Below, piece by piece: positions 54,343-63,481 of a stretch of DNA of 64,000 nucleotides. The position numbers and the translations under genes were made by a program. Numbering within the stretch: the stretch's first letter is position 1; every line of letters begins with the position of its first letter. The notes under the pieces were generated by a model that made no database searches, had not been told where the DNA came from, and worked only from the letters and a program-made list of their open reading frames with translations. The DNA lies in contig NZ_AP018827.1 in assembly GCF_003966695.1 (NCBI RefSeq), forward strand, positions 806,001 to 870,000, written 5' to 3'. The stretch is from Asticcacaulis excentricus. GTDB taxonomy: Bacteria; Pseudomonadota; Alphaproteobacteria; Caulobacterales; Caulobacteraceae.

Positions 54343-54574
54343 ATGGAGCCAAACTTTTACGGGCGACACGTGCAGCCGTGCAAGTCTTGCACCCAAGTTC
54401 TACGCCAGACAGCGGGTTGGAAAGTCATTGCCTGTCTGAGCGGGGCGAACCGTGATAACTTTGTTACGGCCATTTCATTTAAAGTCGTTATAAATGAGGG
54501 TAACCGGATCGCGGCGATTGAACGCTGCGGGACTGTTTTTTGCGTTTCGATTAAATTTTTTCGGGAGAATTTCA

Positions 54575-54976
54575 ATGGTTTCAAATGCTCAAACGCGCCG
54601 CCAGAGTGTTGTGTGGCTGATGGCCGCGCTTTCGGCCTTCGTTGTCTACATGCTGGCCAGCACCGTGGCTCTGGCTCAGGGCAAGCAGAATTTCACGCTG
54701 ATCAATCATACCGGCTACACGATTTCCGAAGTTTATGTGTCGCCCAGCAAATCGGATAGCTGGGACGAGGATGTGATGGAAGAGGATGTGCTGCCCAACA
54801 ATGCCAGGGTGGACATCGCCTTCAGCCGCAAGGAAAAGGCCTGCCTGTGGGACCTCAAGGTCGTCTATGATGATGGTGAGTCGGCGGAATGGGAAAACTT
54901 CAACCTGTGCGAAGTCTCAAGCATCGCCATCAGCTATAGCCGCAAGACCGGCGAAACCTGGGCCACCTACGAATAA
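54575..54976 (+). CDS. Conserved secreted protein, unknown function
   Basis: GGGAG precedes ATG 54575. The 133-residue product has a signal peptide (cleavage near ALAQ, residue 35), then a beta-rich domain with FTLINHTGYTISEVYVSPS, DEDVMEEDVLPNN, and CLWDLKVVYDDGESAEWENF followed by NLCEV. Two cysteines probably pair. I recognise the pattern as a family widespread in Caulobacterales and allies, with no established role. Confidence 0.75.
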   Translation: MVSNAQTRRQSVVWLMAALSAFVVYMLASTVALAQGKQNFTLINHTGYTISEVYVSPSKSDSWDEDVMEEDVLPNNARVDIAFSRKEKACLWDLKVVYDDGESAEWENFNLCEVSSIAISYSRKTGETWATYE

Positions 54977-54995
54977 GCTCCCACAAGGTATCTTC

Positions 54996-55028
54996 GACAG
55001 GCGTCGGTCTCATCGGCCGACGCCTGTC
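54996..55028. terminator. Bidirectional hairpin between convergent genes
   Basis: GACAGGCGTCGG (54996-55007) and CCGACGCCTGTC (55017-55028) form a perfect 12 bp stem. No T-tract follows, so it may slow rather than end transcription. Confidence 0.6.
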
Positions 55029-55049
55029 AGATATCGCCTGCCGCCGCTC

Positions 55050-56033
55050 TCAAGCGCCGCGCGTCAGTCCCTCGACCAGTTGCCGTTTGAAGCCGGGTAA
55101 ATCTGTCCACTGCGTCGCCACGCGCACGGGACGGCCTTTGGCGGGGTCGATCAGCGTCATCCCGTCATCCGACACGCTGAGCGGCAGGGTCTCCATAACC
55201 AGTTTCGACTCGTCAAAGGCCATTTCAACCGCCACAGCATCGAATTGCACCGAGCTTTGCTTCGTCAGGTCGAAATCCTTGGCCATCCATGGCGCGTTGG
55301 GCAGCCACACCTTGCTGTTTGCGATACAGGCCACGGCGAAGGGATCACGGCTCTGCCACAACTTTTGCCAGTCGGCGCCATCCAGCGTCACCAGACCGCA
55401 GGTATCGAGCGGCGTAATCGCACAACTGAGCCAGTCGGCTTCGAAGATGGTGCGCAGCGCCGCCGGATCGACCTTGACGTTATATTCGGCATCGGCCGGC
55501 GCAACGCCCTTATAGCCGATACGCACCGAGCCGAACATGCCGATAAAGCGCGCCTTTTGCGCCAGCTTCGGTTCGCGCCGCAAGGCTTCGGCCAGTTCCG
55601 TGGCCGGGCCGACGCTGATGATCGTCACCGGATCGGGTGAGGCCATCACTGTGTCGATCATGGCCTGAGCCGCATCCGTGCGCACCACGCCGCGATAGGA
55701 AGCGAGCCGGTAATCTCCGACCCATCCGGCCTGCGCGCCGGTGTCTTCGCCCTTCGGACGGCCCATGGCAATGGCCACGTCACTGCGCCCGGCCAGGGTG
55801 AGCAGTTTGGCCGTCAGGCGGGCCTTGTACTGCGGGCTACCTGCATCGGTGGCCACCAGCTTGAGCGCCAGTTCCGGCCGCCGCAGCAGGTAGAGGAGCG
55901 CGAAGGTATCGTCCACATCGCCGCCAATGTCAGTGTGAAAAATCACCGACACAGGCTTGCGCGTCCTGGCGGCCACAGGCCCCGCCACCGACAGCGCCAC
56001 AGACGATAACAGCAGGGTGCGACGGTCGAACAT
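55050..56033 (-). CDS. Nucleoside hydrolase family protein with Tat-like signal
   Basis: The 327-residue product begins MFDRRTLLLSSVALSVAG, a twin-arginine-type signal, followed by the inosine-uridine hydrolase metal motif FHTDIGGDVDDTFALLYLL with the Asp cluster. Later segments are VTIISVGPATELAEAL and FIGMFGSVRIG. It should cleave N-glycosidic bonds of nucleosides with calcium, here in the periplasm. Some substrate-site residues cannot be checked by eye. Confidence 0.82.
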   Translation of the reverse strand: MFDRRTLLLSSVALSVAGPVAARTRKPVSVIFHTDIGGDVDDTFALLYLLRRPELALKLVATDAGSPQYKARLTAKLLTLAGRSDVAIAMGRPKGEDTGAQAGWVGDYRLASYRGVVRTDAAQAMIDTVMASPDPVTIISVGPATELAEALRREPKLAQKARFIGMFGSVRIGYKGVAPADAEYNVKVDPAALRTIFEADWLSCAITPLDTCGLVTLDGADWQKLWQSRDPFAVACIANSKVWLPNAPWMAKDFDLTKQSSVQFDAVAVEMAFDESKLVMETLPLSVSDDGMTLIDPAKGRPVRVATQWTDLPGFKRQLVEGLTRGA

Positions 56034-56083
56034 GCAAGGCTCCTTTACGGCAAGCCTATCGTCCGACCGCCCTCACATCAAGG

Positions 56084-57001
56084 TCAGAACACTTCGACCG
56101 AGCGCGTGCCCTTGTCGCTTAGGGCACTGTAGGCCGCTGCCGAGGCGCCGTAGATCAGGGCATAGAAGCCGCCCATCAGCAGACTGCTGACGAGGGTTTG
56201 TGCGAAAAAGACAGGCGTCATCAGAGCCGCGACGGAACTCATGTCCGGACGGCTCATCTGGGTGATGGCCTGCGTCCAGCCACCGCTGGTCCCGACCACC
56301 AGCGCAAAGACAAGACTATAGACGATGATCATAATGACGATCATCACCAATCCCAGCAGAAGGTAACCGCCCAGCAGTTTCCAGCCCTGCCCCTGGGTCA
56401 GCTTGAAGCTGCCGAAAATATTGATCTTCTTTTCGGCAAAAGACTGCACCATAACCAGCGACCAGCGGCTGACGATATATAGAAAGGTGACAATGCCGCC
56501 AACGACCAGAACAAAAATCAGAATTCCGGCCAGAATTTCGCTGAACTGGCCCACCATGGAGACAATCCCGATCAGTATGGCCAGCGCAATGCCGAACACG
56601 ATGTAGAACAGAACGAACGCCAGCGCCCACAAAATGCCGACCAGTATCTGCCGAAACTCATCGCCCCCCAGTTTCAAAAAGGCAAAACCACCGGTACCCG
56701 GCCGCAACTGGCTGCGGAAGACGGCGCACTGGATGATAGCGGAAGAGATCAGCCCCAGAACACCGGCAATGAGATAGACCGGCACAAGCGCCCCAAGATG
56801 GCCGAACACCTGCATCGGGTCGGCATCGGGCGCAGTCTGATAGTTTTGCAGCGCCGTCAGGGCCGGCCCCGCCACCGCCACTATAAGCAGCGACGACACC
56901 ACACTGACCACCAGATAGACCAGACCCCAGACCAGCACGGCCAGCGGGCTCTTCTTAATGATTTCAATACCCGCAAAGGCAAAATCAATCGACAGTTTCA
57001 T
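56084..57001 (-). CDS. Multi-pass membrane protein, unknown function
   Basis: The 305-residue product has about six long hydrophobic segments. A central part, GDEFRQILVGILWALAFVL, and ending WSLVMVQSFAEKKINIFGSF are typical of uncharacterised alphaproteobacterial membrane proteins with this topology (glycerophosphodiesterase-membrane-domain-like). No catalytic motif is visible. It is transcribed in the same direction as the nucleoside hydrolase, 50 bp upstream of it. Confidence 0.7.
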   Translation of the reverse strand: MKLSIDFAFAGIEIIKKSPLAVLVWGLVYLVVSVVSSLLIVAVAGPALTALQNYQTAPDADPMQVFGHLGALVPVYLIAGVLGLISSAIIQCAVFRSQLRPGTGGFAFLKLGGDEFRQILVGILWALAFVLFYIVFGIALAILIGIVSMVGQFSEILAGILIFVLVVGGIVTFLYIVSRWSLVMVQSFAEKKINIFGSFKLTQGQGWKLLGGYLLLGLVMIVIMIIVYSLVFALVVGTSGGWTQAITQMSRPDMSSVAALMTPVFFAQTLVSSLLMGGFYALIYGASAAAYSALSDKGTRSVEVF

Positions 57002-57065
57002 AATACCCCCTCCCTTTCAGAGGTTTCAAACCTAACGCAAATGGAGAGGGACGCAAGGCCCCTCT

Positions 57066-57105
57066 CCAGATCATTAGGGTTTCCGACGGAAACATAATGA
57101 TCTGG
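57066..57105. repeat. Palindrome upstream of the membrane-protein gene
   Basis: CCAGATCATTAGGGTTTCC and GGAAACATAATGATCTGG pair around GACG with one bulge. It lies directly beside family A copy 2. Confidence 0.7.
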
Positions 57106-57118
57106 ATTATGTTTCGAC

Positions 57119-57198
57119 CCTCGCCGGGCGGCGGCTCCGCCACCTTGGCCGCCGCCTCAATGGCGGCTTGAGCGGAATGATCAGAGATCATTCCGCTC
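57119..57198 (-). repeat. Family A dispersed triple-hairpin repeat, copy 2
   Basis: On the minus strand: GAGCGGAATGATC/GATCATTCCGCTC, then GCCGCC/GGCGGC and GGTGGC/GCCGCC hairpins ending GCCCGGCGAGG. Nearly identical to 14382-14468. It starts 10 bp after the SPFH gene stop. Confidence 0.87.
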
Positions 57199-57207
57199 TG
57201 AGGACAC

Positions 57208-58089
57208 TTAATCCGCCTTTTTCAGGTCGATGAACGGCGTGGCCGAGCCCGTCACCTGAGGCAGTTTGCCGTCCCACTTTTCGATGGCGCGCAGTTGCAC
57301 CACGCCGGGGCTGGCGGCGATCGACTGGGCGATCAGGCGGTTGGCCTCGGCCTGACCACGGGCCTCTTCGATCTTCGCGTCGGCCTGCGCCTTGGCCACG
57401 GCGACCTGCGCCTGAGCCGCTGCGGCGTCGGCGTCGGCCTTGGTCTTGGCCTGAATCGAGTCGAGGATCACCTGCGGGTAGCGGATGGTGCCGATCCAGT
57501 CGAGCTGACTGATATTGACGCCCTGCGGCTCCCACTTGCGATTGACGCGGGCCAGCGCCTTCTGGATCACCTGTTGACGGCCACCGCGATACAGGAACTC
57601 GACGCTGACCAGCTCGGTTTCCGCCGCGATGGCGGAGCGCACATCATTGCGGATCGGGCCTTCGAACATCTGATCGAAGGTCAGGCGGTAGCGCTTGTAA
57701 AGCTCAGGCGCCTTGCCCGCGTCGATACGCATGACCAGTTGCACGTCCGCCGTCATGGGCAGGGCGTTGTTGTCCGAGAAGTTGATCTCCTCGTTTTCCG
57801 GGCCGCGCTCATCCTGTTCGCGCGTATAGGTATAGGTGCGCTGGATGGCCGGGAATTCGACGATACGCTCGCCGATCAGGTTGAGGTGCCAGCCCGACGG
57901 CAAAGCGGTCTTGTCCACGCCGGCATTGGGGCCCAGCGTGCGGATCTTCACGCCAACATTGCCGGGCTGGATCGTCTGCCCACACGAGGCCAGACCAAAC
58001 AGCGCCAGAAGCGCCACGGCGCCCAGCGGCGCATAGACCTTCCAGCGGCCAGAGAGCTTGGGAGCGGTATTGAGACTGTTGAGATTCAT
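57208..58089 (-). CDS. SPFH/band-7 (prohibitin-like) protein with lipobox-like anchor
   Basis: The 293-residue product has an N-terminal hydrophobic segment (PLGAVALLALFGLASCGQ), the SPFH domain (GNVGVKIRTLGPNAGVD to WIGTIRYPQVILDS, about residues 43-205) and a C-terminal coiled coil rich in KADADAAAAQAQVAVAKAQ. SPFH proteins form large membrane-associated rings that regulate proteases or lipids. The LASC sequence at residues 33-36 could be a lipoprotein processing site, which would put the domain in the periplasm. Confidence 0.85.
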   Translation of the reverse strand: MNLNSLNTAPKLSGRWKVYAPLGAVALLALFGLASCGQTIQPGNVGVKIRTLGPNAGVDKTALPSGWHLNLIGERIVEFPAIQRTYTYTREQDERGPENEEINFSDNNALPMTADVQLVMRIDAGKAPELYKRYRLTFDQMFEGPIRNDVRSAIAAETELVSVEFLYRGGRQQVIQKALARVNRKWEPQGVNISQLDWIGTIRYPQVILDSIQAKTKADADAAAAQAQVAVAKAQADAKIEEARGQAEANRLIAQSIAASPGVVQLRAIEKWDGKLPQVTGSATPFIDLKKAD

Positions 58090-58545
58090 GGGTGTCTTCG
58101 GCCCGCCGTCATCCGGCGCGGTCCGTCCTTTCCAAAAGTGAGAGGGGGTTCAGAGACAAAAGGATACGCGCCCTGAAAAACGGGTGGCATCGTCTGGGTT
58201 TCGGGGGCTTGATCGCAAGTAAAGCAAATATGGGCTGGGCCGAGATTTCGACTAGCAGACGGAGGCTTAAGATTAGTCAAATCGAGCCGTTCCATCTTCA
58301 TTCAGGGGCCGCGCATCTGTTCAGGGCGGCTATGCTTTTTCGTTTGGCGATCGTAAACCTTTGCGTTCGTTAAACTCCGTTACACCGGAGAATGCAGATA
58401 TATTACATGGCCACAGCTTCGCCACAAAGCGAATCCGGACAATGATAACGCGGATGTGATCAGGGGAGGCGCGGGTCACACTTTCGCCGCCATTCTCATT
58501 CTGGATACAGGGCAAAACGCACCCATCGGACCTTTGGGGACCCTC
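58090..58545. other. Non-coding interval between the SPFH and DsbA-like genes
   Basis: This 456 bp divergent region should hold both promoters. I see no convincing gene, CtrA box or repeat. TTAAACTCCGTTAC near 58372 resembles a CtrA site but has six-base spacing. Confidence 0.4.
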
Positions 58546-59184
58546 ATGATCAAAACCGTTTCCACGCTGCGCCTGACGGTGGCGGCATTCCTGATGCTGG
58601 GTCTGGCCGCCTGCGGTCAGTCCGGGTCGAAGGGCACGATCAAGGTGGATGAACTGAGCGAAGGCAAGGCCGACGCGCCGGTAACGGTGGTCGAATACGC
58701 CTCTGTGGCCTGCCCCATCTGCGCGCAGGTCAATGAAAAGATGATGCCCGCCTTCAAAAGCAAATATGTTGAAACGGGCAAGGTGCGCTACGTCTATCGC
58801 CCCATGATGACCGGCAATGCGGCGGTCGCGGCCGCCGGGCACATGCTGGCCAACTGCGTGTCGCGCGACAAGGCCCTGACGGTGATCGACTCGATCATGC
58901 GGGCTCAGCCGGAAATGGATCAGGGCGGCGCTCCGGAACAATACGCCAATGCCCGCCCGGTCCTGCTGCGCATCGCGCAATCGGCCGGCCTGAGCGAGGC
59001 CGATTTCAACCGCTGCGTCACCGATCCGGCAGGGCTGAACACGCTCAATGAGCTGAACCAGCAGGCGCTGAAAGACGGCGTCACCGGCACGCCGACCTTC
59101 CTTATCAATGGCAAGACGGTGCAACTCAGCCGCTATGAGATCGACGAGCTGTCGGCGCACATCGACCCGCTGCTGAAGAAGTAG
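58546..59184 (+). CDS. DsbA-family thiol-disulfide lipoprotein
   Basis: The 212-residue product has a lipobox (LGLAAC near residue 22) and a thioredoxin-like DsbA fold: APVTVVEYASVACPICAQVNE with active-site CPIC, an inserted helical domain with NCVSRDKAL, and the cis-proline segment GVTGTPTFLING. It should oxidise or isomerise periplasmic disulfides while anchored to a membrane. It converges on the TPR gene with 2 bp between stops. Confidence 0.87.
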   Translation: MIKTVSTLRLTVAAFLMLGLAACGQSGSKGTIKVDELSEGKADAPVTVVEYASVACPICAQVNEKMMPAFKSKYVETGKVRYVYRPMMTGNAAVAAAGHMLANCVSRDKALTVIDSIMRAQPEMDQGGAPEQYANARPVLLRIAQSAGLSEADFNRCVTDPAGLNTLNELNQQALKDGVTGTPTFLINGKTVQLSRYEIDELSAHIDPLLKK

Positions 59185-59186
59185 GC

Positions 59187-62100
59187 TTAGGCGGTCTTCG
59201 GGGCGGGTGTCGCCGGGGCCGCAGGTGCCGGTTGCGCGGGCTGCGTGCGGAACTTCTGCTTCATGGCCGCAACCCAGGCGGTGAAGCTATCGGTCTGGGC
59301 GGCTGCGGTGGCAAAGTCCGAGGCGCGCAGCGGCCCGTTATCCAGCCCAGCCAGCGCCACGCGCACGGCGTCGCCATTCTGGGCTGTATCGGCGTATTTG
59401 CCGAAGCGTTGCGACAGGCGATCCAGCGATTTCTGGTCACTGGCCAGACTATAGGCCACCCCGGCGCGGATCAGATTGGCCTCTTCGCCGATGGCCAGCG
59501 CCCCGTCCTTTTTCCAGCGGTCCCCCAGACGCCGCTCCAGCAGCGCCCCGGCCTTGGCCCAGTCCTTTTGCCGCCACAGTATGTCAGCACGTACGTCCAG
59601 CGCTTCGGGCGACATATCGTTGCCCAGCACTTCCAGCGCGTGATCGGGGCGGTTCAGTTCGTTCAGCGCCCGTGCCTCCAGCACCCGTCGCTCGGTGAGG
59701 ACGGGCTTGGGCAGCAGGGTGTTGCGCGTCTTCCACAGGGCCTGAAGCGCCTTTTCCGGCTGACGATTCATCAGATGAATGGCCGCGAGGTCCGCCGCCA
59801 TCTGAGAGCGAGCAACGCCCTGAAGACGATTATCTATCTGATATTGCAGCAGATCGGCGGCCTGAGACAAAAGATCGACCTCGACCAGACGCTTGACCAT
59901 GCGGCGCACCATGGCGTCGCCATCGCCACCGACCGGCGTCAGGTCCTTGAAATCGAAATAGAGGCCCAGCGCCTCGACCGGTTGCAGCCCATCGGCCATG
60001 CCGTCGAGGAACAGGCTGCGGAAGGCCGTGCTGAGTTTCTCATTAATTTCAACCGCATCGGGCCGGTTAAAGAAGGAGGCCCCGGCCCCACGCAGCACCT
60101 CCAACGCTTGACGATAGCGCCCTTGCGTAAGGTAGATATCGGCCATGGTGCGGATGGTTTCCAGTTCCGTCTCGTCACCGCGCCAGCGGAAGCGAAGGGA
60201 ACTGAGCAGTTGCAGCGTTTCCTCAGGCTTGCCCTCGCCCAGTTCCAGCTTAAGCCGCGCCGCGCGCAACTGCGCCGGGGCATTGATGCGATCCGAGGTC
60301 GATTTGGCGATGGCGGCATAGACGCGGTAGGCGCGTGCCTTGTCACCCTGTGCCTCAATGATTTCGGCCTGCACCAGTTGCGCCTCAAGCCGGTCGAGCG
60401 GCGGCACGTCCTGACCGGCGGCATAGACGATCAGCTCCCACGCCGCCCTGGTGTCTTTCAGCGCCAGCGCGGCGCGGGCATTGGCCGTGGCGAAGCGCGT
60501 GCGCCATTCCGGCGGAAAGCCCTCCATGGCCGACACGCCCTCGGCAAAGGCCTTGCGCGCGTCTTCGTAATGGCGGCCGCGTTCGGCGATATAGCCGCGC
60601 CACAGATTGGCCGCCGGATCGTTTTGCAAGGCCGTCGAATCGAGATCGACCTGCGCATCGGACAGGCGGCCCGCCATCACCTTGGCCACCACCTTGAGGC
60701 CGCGCACCTGCGGATCGCCAAGGCTGCGCGGATTGTTCTTGGTCAGGAGGTCAAGCACGCCCTGCGCTTCGAAATTCATCCCCTGCCCGATCAGGAAACG
60801 CGCCAGATCAAGGCGCGCCGCATAGGGCCCTTCGGCCCCGGCCCCCTGCTCCTCGGCGGCGGCCTCCTGAAGGCGGTTATAGGTCTTGAGGAAGCCCTCT
60901 TCCGGCATCTGGCTCCACGACGGGTCCGGCAGGGTCGGGAACAAAGCCGGCTTGAAACCCGCGCGATCGGGCTTTTGCACCCCTTCGCCGTTGGACGACA
61001 GCAACAGGCCGCCGGGGCGCGTCACCGCCACGCGGTCGCCTTCGACCGTGACCATAATGTCGGGCGTCATGCGCTCAACCATCACGCCCTGCGCCGTGGC
61101 GGCAATCGAGGCCTGAAGCGTCGAACGGTCGTCGCGCACGGCCTTGGCCGGACCGGGGGCCGGAATGACCGCCATGCGGTCACCGACCATCGGATCGCGA
61201 ATCCACGCCACGCGCTTGGCCCCGGCCAGATTGAGCGTCAGTGTGGGTGAGCCCGTCGTGTCATCCCGCTTGACCGCCACTTCGCTGGCTTCGCCGCTCA
61301 GGGCTCGCCCACCGACGCGCACGCGCCAGGTTGCGCCCTCCGTATCGACCGACAAACCCGTCGCCGACGGGGCGACCAGCCGCAGGGCGGTAAAGCCGTC
61401 ATTCTTGACCCAGTTGGCCTCGGTAACGACACTACCGTCTTTCAGGCCCGCCGGAAGACGGAAATCGACCTCGCGATCAAAGACCATCCACACGGCCTCG
61501 CCGCGACGGAAGACGGCGGCTCCGGTGACTTCCGGGAAGGGAAAATCGAGTTGCACGCCGTCCTGCACGCGCACCTGCTTGAGCGCGACAACGGGAGCGG
61601 CCGCCTTGACCTTGGTTTCGGTCACCGGGGCGGGCAGCAATTCACCCGCCTTGCGGTCTTCGGCCGCGACGGTTTTCAGGACCTCCGCCGCTTCGCCGTG
61701 ATCGTCCTTGCTGTCGATCTGCACAAAGACCGCGCCGTCCGAGCGCCCGAATCGCGCCTTGGCCCCCTCATCGAGGGTCAGGACGATCTCGCTGGCGCGC
61801 GCATCGCGGCGCAGGTCCACGGCCTTGACGCCGGTGGGCGGATTGACGCGGAAGTCGCCGATGTCGGGCGTTTTGGCCCCCGGCAAGCGGATGACCACCT
61901 GTCCCTTGTCGCTGCGCACCGAGGCGCGCGACCCGACGGAGCCATAGAGTTCGACGCGGCTGACACCGCCGTTGCGCCCGACACGCAGGTCGATTTCGCT
62001 TTTGGAAGCCAGTGCGGCGGCCACCTGATCGGCCAGAGGCGCGGAGACGGCCAGACCGGCGGCCCCGAACCCGGTCAGGGCGACAGCCGCGGCGGCAAAA

Positions 62101-62216
62101 CGGATATTGCGTACGGTAAACCCGGCAGACGCGGCCTCGCGCGACGGGTAACGCATCTGCGTTTCCGCGTTCAGCGCGGCTTTTAGCCGTGACAGGTCGT
62201 GAGGTGGGCGCGTCAT
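59187..62216 (-). CDS. Large membrane-anchored TPR protein
   Basis: The 1009-residue product has a short cytoplasmic head, one membrane helix (about residues 37-57), a beta-rich region to about residue 400 with AMIN-like segments (IDLRVGRNGGVSRVELYGSV, VVIRLPGAKTPDIGDFRV), then helical tetratricopeptide repeats to about 970 and a Pro/Ala end. No enzyme motif is seen. It lies directly downstream of a MotE-like gene and has a near-CtrA site before its start, which hints at motility or cell-cycle use. The specific role is unknown. Confidence 0.75.
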   Translation of the reverse strand: MTRPPHDLSRLKAALNAETQMRYPSREAASAGFTVRNIRFAAAAVALTGFGAAGLAVSAPLADQVAAALASKSEIDLRVGRNGGVSRVELYGSVGSRASVRSDKGQVVIRLPGAKTPDIGDFRVNPPTGVKAVDLRRDARASEIVLTLDEGAKARFGRSDGAVFVQIDSKDDHGEAAEVLKTVAAEDRKAGELLPAPVTETKVKAAAPVVALKQVRVQDGVQLDFPFPEVTGAAVFRRGEAVWMVFDREVDFRLPAGLKDGSVVTEANWVKNDGFTALRLVAPSATGLSVDTEGATWRVRVGGRALSGEASEVAVKRDDTTGSPTLTLNLAGAKRVAWIRDPMVGDRMAVIPAPGPAKAVRDDRSTLQASIAATAQGVMVERMTPDIMVTVEGDRVAVTRPGGLLLSSNGEGVQKPDRAGFKPALFPTLPDPSWSQMPEEGFLKTYNRLQEAAAEEQGAGAEGPYAARLDLARFLIGQGMNFEAQGVLDLLTKNNPRSLGDPQVRGLKVVAKVMAGRLSDAQVDLDSTALQNDPAANLWRGYIAERGRHYEDARKAFAEGVSAMEGFPPEWRTRFATANARAALALKDTRAAWELIVYAAGQDVPPLDRLEAQLVQAEIIEAQGDKARAYRVYAAIAKSTSDRINAPAQLRAARLKLELGEGKPEETLQLLSSLRFRWRGDETELETIRTMADIYLTQGRYRQALEVLRGAGASFFNRPDAVEINEKLSTAFRSLFLDGMADGLQPVEALGLYFDFKDLTPVGGDGDAMVRRMVKRLVEVDLLSQAADLLQYQIDNRLQGVARSQMAADLAAIHLMNRQPEKALQALWKTRNTLLPKPVLTERRVLEARALNELNRPDHALEVLGNDMSPEALDVRADILWRQKDWAKAGALLERRLGDRWKKDGALAIGEEANLIRAGVAYSLASDQKSLDRLSQRFGKYADTAQNGDAVRVALAGLDNGPLRASDFATAAAQTDSFTAWVAAMKQKFRTQPAQPAPAAPATPAPKTA

Positions 62217-62255
62217 GACGCTCGAATCCTTGCCCTGATTGGGCTTAAGGCAGGG

Positions 62256-62270
62256 TTAACGCCGAGGTAA
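62256..62270. promoter_or_regulatory. Possible CtrA site upstream of the TPR gene
   Basis: On the minus strand TTAC-N7-TTAAC, one mismatch from TTAA-N7-TTAAC, 40 bp before the start codon. Confidence 0.45.
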
Positions 62271-62404
62271 CGAAGGTTGATTTTTGGAGTCAATGATCCG
62301 TCAGTTTGTCGGGTAACCGATGGTAAATCGCTGCGCGGAGCGCAAAAAACATATGGGGACACGCTGCATAAGGTTAACGGTCGCACCGAAACGTCCCAAA
62401 ACCC

Positions 62405-62479
62405 CCACCACCACATCTCACCTGATTTCGCTACGCTCATCAGGCTCGTGTGGTCCCCCTCCCCAACAGGTTGGGGAGG
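62405..62479. repeat. Family E intergenic repeat
   Basis: CACCACCACATCTCACCTGA (from 62406) pairs with the region ending GTGTGGT at 62454; then CCTCCCCAAC/GTTGGGGAGG (62458-62479) forms a perfect 10 bp stem. Similar words occur at 46052-46212. Confidence 0.65.
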
Positions 62480-62556
62480 TATAATATATGGGTGCAGGGG
62501 CCGTGCCCCTGCCCGCCGGAGGCAAGTAAAGCCCGCCGGAGGCAAGAGGGTGCCTT

Positions 62557-63384
62557 TTACTTCTTCGCAGGGGCCGGCGTGGCCGGAGCGGCACCGGCGG
62601 CATTGACCTTATCCAGACGGTTTTGCAGGTCATCCGCCTTTTTCATGCGCTGGGCCAGCTTTTCGGTCAGGTCGCGCGCCTTGTCGGGCTGCATCTGAGC
62701 CAGCATGGCCGCCAGGTTGCGCTCCTTCATCTTCGACGCGATGGGCAGGCGCACATCGTCCTTGAGCGTTTCCATGACCTTGGCGGCGTCCTTGGGCTTC
62801 ATGGATTCATAGACCTTGACCATGCGCAGCACATCTTCGTCGCCGGTCTTGTTGGCCTGATCGAGCAGGGCCTGCACCTGGGTCTTGAGGTCGCCCAGTT
62901 GCTTGATTCGGCCATCGAGCTTGCTTTCAGCGGCGGCGATCAGTTGCTCCTGCGTCGCCATCTGCTTTTCGCGGGCGTCCAGTTCGGCGCGACGCTGCGC
63001 CAGCGCCTGAATGACCTTCAGTTCCGAGGGCGACATGCCGGCCTGCTTGGCGAGGTCATCAACCGAGGTGGCGCAGACCGGGGCGGCCTTGGCAGCGGCG
63101 GGCTGAGCGGCATCGAGCACCGACAGGGCCTTGTCATCGCCGGAGACCGAACCGGCGGCGGATTCGGCCGCATCGGTGGCCGTGTCATCCGCTGAGGTCG
63201 CCTTTTCAGTCTTGGGCTTGGCCTCCCCCTTCTTGGCGCCACCGTCGGCTTTCGGGGCCTCGGCCCAGGCGGTGGCGCTTTTGAGGAAGGCGGGCATGGC
63301 CTCGATGGAACCGACCGCACGGACGGCGATAACGCCGCCGACAGCAACGGCGATCAGCGGCAGGAGGCGAAGATGATTGGCCAT
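62557..63384 (-). CDS. MotE-like motility protein (MgtE N-domain-like)
   Basis: The 275-residue product has one N-terminal membrane helix (LRLLPLIAVAVGGVIAVRAV), an acidic Ala/Lys-rich linker, a coiled coil (QRRAELDAREKQMATQEQLI), and an MgtE N-domain-like end (VYESMKPKDAAKVMETLKD and LAAMLAQMQPDKARDLTEKL). This is the layout of MotE, a chaperone for the stator or motor in alphaproteobacteria. Position next to other motility-type genes supports it. The symbol is withheld because the family is divergent. Confidence 0.8.
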   Translation of the reverse strand: MANHLRLLPLIAVAVGGVIAVRAVGSIEAMPAFLKSATAWAEAPKADGGAKKGEAKPKTEKATSADDTATDAAESAAGSVSGDDKALSVLDAAQPAAAKAAPVCATSVDDLAKQAGMSPSELKVIQALAQRRAELDAREKQMATQEQLIAAAESKLDGRIKQLGDLKTQVQALLDQANKTGDEDVLRMVKVYESMKPKDAAKVMETLKDDVRLPIASKMKERNLAAMLAQMQPDKARDLTEKLAQRMKKADDLQNRLDKVNAAGAAPATPAPAKK

Positions 63385-63404
63385 TATCTACTTACTCAGG
63401 CTTT

Positions 63405-63478
63405 TGCTTTATCGCGCATTTGAATCCGAAAACCGCTTCACCTTTTGGCTTCGCCGAACTCCGTTTCGGAATGCGCTC
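63405..63478 (+). repeat. Family B dispersed repeat, copy 4 (partial)
   Basis: TTTATCGCGCATTTGAATCC, GAAAACCGCTTCAC and GTTTCGGAATGCGCTC match the second half of family B, with an extra TTTTGGCTTCGCCGAACTCC segment in the middle. The first hairpin is absent. Confidence 0.65.
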
Positions 63479-63481
63479 GTG

